Source: Callipepla californica brunnescens (Eukaryota > Chordata > Aves > Galliformes > Odontophoridae). Taken from it: 64,000 nt of DNA. The stretch spans positions 6,132,382 to 6,196,381 of the forward strand of contig JALIRH010000035.1 in assembly GCA_023055505.1 (NCBI GenBank), read 5' to 3'. The position numbers and the translations under genes are program-made. How positions within the stretch are numbered: the stretch's first letter is position 1; the number at the start of each line of letters is the position of its first letter. Below, in pieces: positions 58,101 to 64,000 of the stretch. Under the pieces are notes generated by a model. The model searched no databases, had not been told where the DNA came from, and saw only the letters and a program-made list of their open reading frames with translations.

Positions 58101-61100
58101 TGGTGCGTTTTAACTGGGTGGGCAGTAGTGCTGATCGTGTGGAGTGCAGGGGCAGGAGCGCTTAGCCTTCTAGACGGATCATTTTGTTAACTTGCTTTGG
58201 AAACTTCTGTGGCCTGGCATGGGACATTAACTTAAATTCTCCTCACCTTGCTGCTCCTTTTCGAGGCCTCCAAAACAAGACACGCATTCTGGAGCTTTTA
58301 GAAGGGTGATTTAAGGAAAGGAAAATATTAAATGAACTTGTTTACTCTGTGGCAGTTCTTCAAAGACTGCTTAATACCAGTTCTTCTGTCTCTATTTCAA
58401 CAGTGAGTTAGGACCCAGAAGCAAGGAGCTGAAGCTGCGGGTGCTGGGGAACAGTGGCAAAGGGGAAGGTAAGTATGGGCAGCCATAAAATGGATTCTAG
58501 GATGTGGTGACAAAACTGCCTAAGGAATTTGCTATGCTTTGAGGCCATGGTTTGTCTGTGTTGGAATGATACGTTATAAATTTTGCAAAGGATTTTTGTA
58601 TCAAACTATATTATAGAGTCTGTGTGTGAAGAAACTCTCGAGTCTGTTGTCCTTTGTTAAAGGGTTCTATGACCTGCACTTTCTTACCTGGAAGCAGTGA
58701 GAGGAATGCAGAGATTTGCCCATGTATGCTGAAAGAACAGTGCAGAGGTTTTTAGTTCTTTTTGACTGGTACTCAGACTACAGATAATTGCGGCAACTAT
58801 AATTGATGGAGGCTACAAAAAGACAACTTGTCTAATGTTTCTTTTGTGGATCAACAAAGCAGAGCCTCCTCTGCTGAATCTGGGAACTGCTGCAGTCGAG
58901 GGGATCTGCTTGATGTCCCCTGGGTCTAGTTTCCAAAAGCAGACAGAGTTTGGGAAAGGTCTGAGGTGCTGAGAATTTGCATGGTGTTTTGTTTTCCTCT
59001 TTCCTTTTGCAGGTGTGCTACTGGCACATACTACTCTTTTGCTTGATTCTTTGGGCAAACAGCCCTCTGGGAGGCAAGTCTGCTCACTGGCCGTAGGAGC
59101 TGGGCAGCCACTGGCAGCTGAAGCTACCATTGTATTGGAGGTGAGCTGGTGACTTCATAAGCTCTGTGAATGCATGTTCTAGAAATATTTGTAATGTGAG
59201 ACCCTTGCAGGATCACCCAAAGTGATTAGGTCTGAGCCTGCTGGAGGGGACTTATAGACCTCTAGGCTGAGAATGAGTCACCTCTCCATTAGTCCCTGAG
59301 CTTTCCTTCCATTCCACTGACACTGCAGCGAGGATGGCTCCTTGGTGCCCGGAGTGGTAGCTTTTGTCATTTGTATGCCTGCCTTTCATTCTGGGAGGAG
59401 GACTGTCCCTTCTGAGCTGTATTTTACTCTGTAGCTTTTATACCAGGATTCTTCTGCATCTCTGAATACTCAGCATGCCACGTCTCTGCATACCAGCATC
59501 ACCCCCACCAAGAAAGTTGAGATGGACCGGACCATCATGCCTGATGGCACCATTGTGACTACTGTCACCACAATTCAGTCCCGACCCAAGGTGGACTGTA
59601 AGCTGGGTGAGGCTGCACTGAAATAGGAGTCTTGTTCAGGTAGCTGTTCAGCCATTGAATGTTGTCTTTGCTGTGGACTTGCACCTTAACTATGAGGTGG
59701 GTGGATGGTGCATTTGGTTTGTAGGGTACTGTTTTGTGGCTGTCTGGAGACTAGTAGGTAGCATTAAGGGGTGGGAATTGACTGATTTATGTATGGTGGT
59801 GCTGCGTGACTCCTGCGTGATGCTGGACTAAACATTTTGGCTTTCTTACTGTATTTTCTTCTCTGCTAAATGGGTTTTGCTCTACGTACTGAATACAGGC
59901 CTGAAAGCCTGTTGACCTTGCTTACCAGTGGTTGTTGCTGCTCACGGTCTCGGTCTGATGCCTTGGAATGTAGTGCTAGATATTTAGTGAGGTAGGGCTG
60001 GGAAACAGAACAGAACAAACAAGGACTAGTGAAAGGGCTGTTTTGTGTGTCAGTCCAATAGTCACCTTACCACTTAACTGCTGCAAAACTTCATATTGGC
60101 GGCCTCTGCAGATGGGGTGTGTGTATGACGCTGTGTGTAGGGGGCCATGAGTAAGTGATGAAGCTGCCTGAATTTCATGTCCACTTACTTTTGTCTCCGC
60201 CTCTCCTTTGCTATGAAGACTCACCTTCGAGGTCACCATCCAAGGTGGAAGTGACGGAAAAGAAGACAACAGTGCTTTTGGAAAGCAGCTGTCGTCACAG
60301 CTCCTTGCCCAGCAATAGCAGTAAGTGCTTGCAAAGCAGGGACTCTTAGTAGAGCAGTGATGTTCCTTAGCCTGTCTCAGAAAGCAGCTGTCTGAATGAG
60401 GGTTGCTGAACTCATCTGCGTTGGCTGCAGAAGAGAAAGTCCAAGTACCTAACCAGAAAAGAGGATAAGGGCTGGGGAGGAGTGGAAACAGGCAAAAGAA
60501 AAGCCACTGTGGCTGTCCCATCCATTAGTCTGGATGTTTCCTTGCCTGACAAGAACATCTGCAAGGTATCTGAATCCAAAGAGATTTGCTTACGCTGTAT
60601 CTCTGTACTTGGTGTTTCTGATTGTCTCTGGGACAGGGGGTTCTGGCTCCTTGGATGCTTTGCGGCCAAAGCTGCATTACCTCTTCTAGGACTTCAGAAG
60701 TTCTTTCTAAGCGGGAAAAGGGAAGGGTATTAACAGGTGCCTAAAGGAGATAAGAACTCCTGTTAATTTGTTTGAGCAAATCTATAATGAATACTATTGT
60801 ATTGTCTATTGTAACACACATGCAGTAGCCCATTAAAAGCATCATGGTTAGTAAGCAATCTCTTGCCTGTGCCAAAGGATGCTACTTAAAGTGTTGGTAT
60901 CTTTCTTGTGCTCAGGGGACAGCCAGATGCCCAATGGCTTGGATCCGGTGGCTGAGACGGCAATCAGGCAGCTAACTGAGACAAATAACAAGCCTGCCAA
61001 GAAGACCCCAACAAAACGTAGCACGCTGATCATCTCAGGAGTTTCCAAGGTGTCTGGCAGTTAGAGGTCTCAATTTTCAGTCTGGGAGGTTGTTTCTAGG

Positions 61101-63186
61101 GATGCATGTGTGAAACCACCCTGTCCTGTCCTGGGAATGGTGAGGAAAGATCCCAGCGCAGAGGACTTGCCCAGCACAGCCATTTTGCTGCTTTTTTGTA
61201 GCGTGTCCTTATTTCCCAGCGAGCATCGAGGGTGCCTTGTTGGTCTGTAGGGCAGCTTCCATGGGAAGTTCACAAAACATGGCAGGGGAAAGGGAAGCTG
61301 TTGCTGTTGCCAGTTGGGAAACCTCATGGAGAATCTGAGTTATCCTTGAACTTTCTTACGGGAGTGAGGAAAATATTGCAAAATGCAATGGAATTAGGTA
61401 TCTTCCAGTGTGTTTTGCCAAAATAGTAAGTGACCATTGTACTTCTGTGCTTTCTAGCACTGATGAGCAAAACTGGAGATTAATGCAACCCTTCATACCT
61501 TGCTGTCCTATCTGACCCTCTAACCCCCTCCAGGTACCTCTTGCTCAAGATGAAATGGCACTTTCTCTGGGTTATGCTGCGTCCATGGAGGCCACAATGT
61601 ATGGGGATACAGTGGCAGCGTGTGCACCTGACCAGGTGTGTGATTCCCCTGAGTCGTCACAGCTGCTGGAAGCATTGCCATCAGAACAAAGAGCCAGTCA
61701 GGAGCTAGATGAGACAACGCGATCAGACATCTCTGAGAGACCATCTGTGGAAGACGTTGAGTCTGAAACTGGCTCCACAGGAGCCCTTGAGACCAGGAGC
61801 TTGAAAGATCACAAAGGTGAGGGTGAGCTGTTGACCAGTAGCTAACGTCAGCTTGTTGTCCCTGAGGAGTAAGTGAGACCTTTGCAGCTTGTGTATTCCC
61901 AATACATTGTTTTGGCCTCTGGGTTTGCAGATCAGACATATATCTGTAAATAGTGCTTCTTCCTCTGAATTCTGCTGCTGTGCTGCAGAAATAGAGTCTG
62001 TGTAACTGATTTTGTGAACCTTGATACACTCTGTTTTCTCCGTTACCATCAAAGTAGCTAGCACTTCTGATCTGCAGTGCTGTAGGATGTCCCTGCAAAC
62101 TCCCTGGTGAAGGGCAGGTCTGCCATGACTGAGCTGCTTTTCTGGAATATCCAGGTTTGTGTTAGTTGGGCAGACTGCATGCCTTGGATTTGTTTGTTTG
62201 AAGTCGTGATTGTTTCAGCTAGCTACAAATTACCTAAACAAAGGTGAGCCAAAAATCTGTTTTTCAGAACTGTGCCGGTCTTTTGTTTGCATGTCAGGTA
62301 AAAAGATACGTGACACAGATGCACAAGAGACCTGCCGAGTTGGGAAAAGAAGGAAGAGAGAGAAAGCAGCCCCCCCTCTATCTACAGAAAATGCTGTTGT
62401 AGCACTGAATAATGGGATTGGATATGCCTTTGTGTGCACCCTGGGGCTGCCAGTGATCAGCATTTTTGTCCTGTCCTGCCTTTGTATGTCTTCTGGAGCC
62501 ATCGCTATTCTTTTTTTTCCATACTTGGGCATCTTGTGAAACTGCAAGCAGTTGTGCTGAGAGATTGATGACCGGCTAATCTGGCTACCCTTAAGATGAG
62601 CTAGTCCGAGAAGCCTTTTCCCTGTTGTGTGTTCCTGTTGACATCTTGGTACTGTGATACGGCCAGTCATTTTCCACACCAATCTTAACTTTAAAGTTCT
62701 CCTCTGCTCCCCTGAAGTGGGTTGCTGCATAGAAGGAAGCTTATGTACAGAAGGTGTGTTTTTAGGGGAATAGCTTGTTGGTATTGCAGTCTGTCCTTAA
62801 TCTGAGCTTTACCTTGCAGTTAGGAGCTAGGACTCACTTGACCTGCATGCTTGGGATGATGGCCTCTTGTCTGAGAGCAGCCAGATAACAGTCTGCATCT
62901 GTTATCCCAGAGACTTGCCAGGGCAGGATACCATTGTGATTTCCATCTCCTTCCTGCCTTTGCAGTTAGCTTTCTTCGGAGTGGTACCAAACTCATCTTC
63001 CGGAGAAGGAGCAAGCAGAAGGAAGCTGGCCTCAGCCAGTCACATGATGACTTGTCCAACGTCACTGCCAGCGCTGCCACTAAGAAGAAAGCTGGCAGCT
63101 TCTCCCACCGCCTCATCAAACGCTTCTCCTTCAAGTCTAAATCCAAACCTAAAACTAGTGACAGCACAACAACAGGTGAGAACTGA
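49137..63186 (+). CDS. C2CD2L: C2CD2L (TMEM24), ER-anchored lipid-transfer protein
   Basis: ER protein that acts at ER-plasma-membrane contacts; the mammalian protein moves phosphatidylinositol through an SMP domain and supports insulin secretion. Exons: 49137-49382, 53528-53623, 54079-54198, 56006-56116, 56932-57048, 57487-57604, 57766-57889, 58404-58468, 59013-59140, 59435-59606, 60219-60320, 60916-61049, 61534-61816, 62966-63186. They total 678 aa (human about 706). It has a membrane anchor at residues 7-27, an SMP-type region of about 80-235, and a C2 domain of about 245-385 ([20 protein letters not shown]). A conserved [16 protein letters not shown] segment follows, then [25 protein letters not shown], and a basic Ser-rich C-terminus ([11 protein letters not shown]), the region known to bind plasma membrane under phospho-control. 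The stop at 63184-63186 follows a strong unused donor-like site, so the last few residues (GEN) are the least certain part. Confidence 0.94.
52055..52265. other. Isolated CpG-rich block in C2CD2L intron 1
   Basis: About 210 bp are abruptly rich in CG dinucleotides (cggcgaccgttcgg, ctcgttcggacactgcgcgc, gaagcgccgccgaggg) within AT-rich intron, 3 kb from the promoter. It contains GC boxes on both strands. It could be an alternative promoter or part of a young CpG-rich insertion. I cannot decide between these. Confidence 0.6.
52509..52522. repeat. (AT)7 microsatellite
   Basis: Seven AT units in C2CD2L intron 1. Nothing else is notable here. Confidence 0.85.
54199..56005 (+). other. C2CD2L: C2CD2L intron 3
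   Basis: A 1.8-kb intron with donor GTAATA and acceptor GGGCCAG. It holds unique AT-rich sequence and no recognisable element. The remaining C2CD2L introns over 300 bp (53624-54078, 56117-56931, 57049-57486, 57890-58403, 58469-59012, 59607-60218, 60321-60915, 61050-61533, 61817-62965) are likewise featureless to me. Confidence 0.75.
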
Positions 63187-64000
63187 ATGAAGGAGAAGCC
63201 AGTTCGAAGGATTCAACAGAAATTGTCTTCTAGTCTCTCGTCTTTCCACTCCACGGGTACCTGTGACCTTCAGTCCAGTTCCTTCCATCCTTGGCTGAGG
63301 GAAGACACCCTGGTACTTGACGTTGTTTGAGGAGCAAAGGTGGTGTATTCAGGGCTGAGGCTGCTTAACTGTCTTAGCTCAGCCTTTTCTGACTGTTAAG
63401 CTCTCTCAAAAAGCTGAGCTGACATGCTAATCCCCATTGGGGTCCCAGGAACTGCAGAAGAGACTACGTCTGTGTAGCTGTCCAGTTTCAACCAGGTGCT
63501 TCCTTGTAAGAGAGGGGTCCTCTCAAGTGACAGTCTCACCTAAAAAGTGAGAAACTGCTAAGGTAGCTGCATTTTTCAAGAGCTGTGGGTTGTAACCTTG
63601 CTGACTTCTGGTATTGAGAAAGAATGGTGTGTCCACAATCCATTTATTTGTTGCTCTTGCTTGGTGCAGAGGCTTGTTGCCCAACTGAGATGCGTGATGC
63701 GTTCAGGGGTGGTTGCATGGTTGCATTCCTGACCTGAGAGCTGTAAGCAGAATGAGATACTCTTCCCCACTCAGTTTTGCTATTGGAATGGCTTCTGGTT
63801 CAGAGGGTGCTGAGGAGGCCTGCTTTCTGTGCTATACTGATGCAGAAAGGTGTCTCCAAGGAGGAAGTCTTAACCACTAGGCAAGTTTTTTGTAGAAGAT
63901 GGAGTCCTTGCAAGGTTTGGTTGCTGCTCTCAGTGCTGCCATCTGGTGACACAACCCTCCCGTATTTGTGTTCTGGAGTGGTGAAGAGGCCTTGCTGCGT
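63187..64000 (+). other. C2CD2L: C2CD2L 3' UTR (open at window edge)
   Basis: The sequence follows the C2CD2L stop codon. I see no AATAAA or ATTAAA on the plus strand up to 64000, so the 3' UTR probably continues past the window. No further coding exon or downstream gene was recognised. Confidence 0.6.

Noticed and set aside
62210..62539. 109-aa plus-strand frame in C2CD2L intron 13 with a hydrophobic end
   Set aside because: It is within an intron with no frame continuity to exons 13 or 14 and shows no homology that I recognise.

Overview
This window is vertebrate nuclear DNA, most likely from a galliform bird and probably chicken. The proteins are bird-like orthologues of human genes, introns are short, CpG islands are dense, and the only recognisable interspersed family is the avian CR1 LINE. 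Chicken chromosome 24 is my inference from remembered synteny; I could not search for it.

Layout from left to right. Positions 1-19453 hold the 5' part of SIK2 on the minus strand: exons 1-4, encoding the start of the kinase domain up to the residue just before the DFG motif. The rest lies beyond the left edge. A CpG-rich head-to-head promoter region (19454-21425) separates SIK2 from VPS11 on the plus strand (16 exons, 929 aa). VPS11 is followed after only 278 bp by HMBS (plus, 14 exons, 358 aa). Then come intronless H2AX (minus, 143 aa), DPAGT1 (minus, 9 exons, 406 aa) and C2CD2L/TMEM24 (plus, 14 exons, 678 aa), whose 3' end reaches the right edge. The order VPS11-HMBS-H2AX-DPAGT1-C2CD2L matches human 11q23.3 as I remember it. 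SIK2 next to VPS11 does not.

The genes are mostly housekeeping and functionally unrelated: kinase signalling, endolysosomal tethering, haem synthesis, DNA-damage chromatin, N-glycan initiation and ER-plasma-membrane lipid transfer. They sit as two divergent pairs (SIK2/VPS11, DPAGT1/C2CD2L), one tandem pair (VPS11>HMBS) and one convergent pair (HMBS/H2AX). All exon boundaries were placed by hand from splice sites and reading frame; every multi-exon CDS closes in frame.

No undescribed gene system was found. The points most worth a second look are these: minor-spliceosome (U12) introns in both VPS11 (AT-AC) and HMBS (GT-AG); a GC-AG intron and a fully open 96-nt intron in VPS11; an inverted pair of unidentified repeats flanking SIK2 exons 2-3; loss in HMBS of the Met used by the mammalian erythroid isoform; Lys36-to-Arg in H2AX; and a perfect 60-bp tandem duplication between DPAGT1 and C2CD2L.
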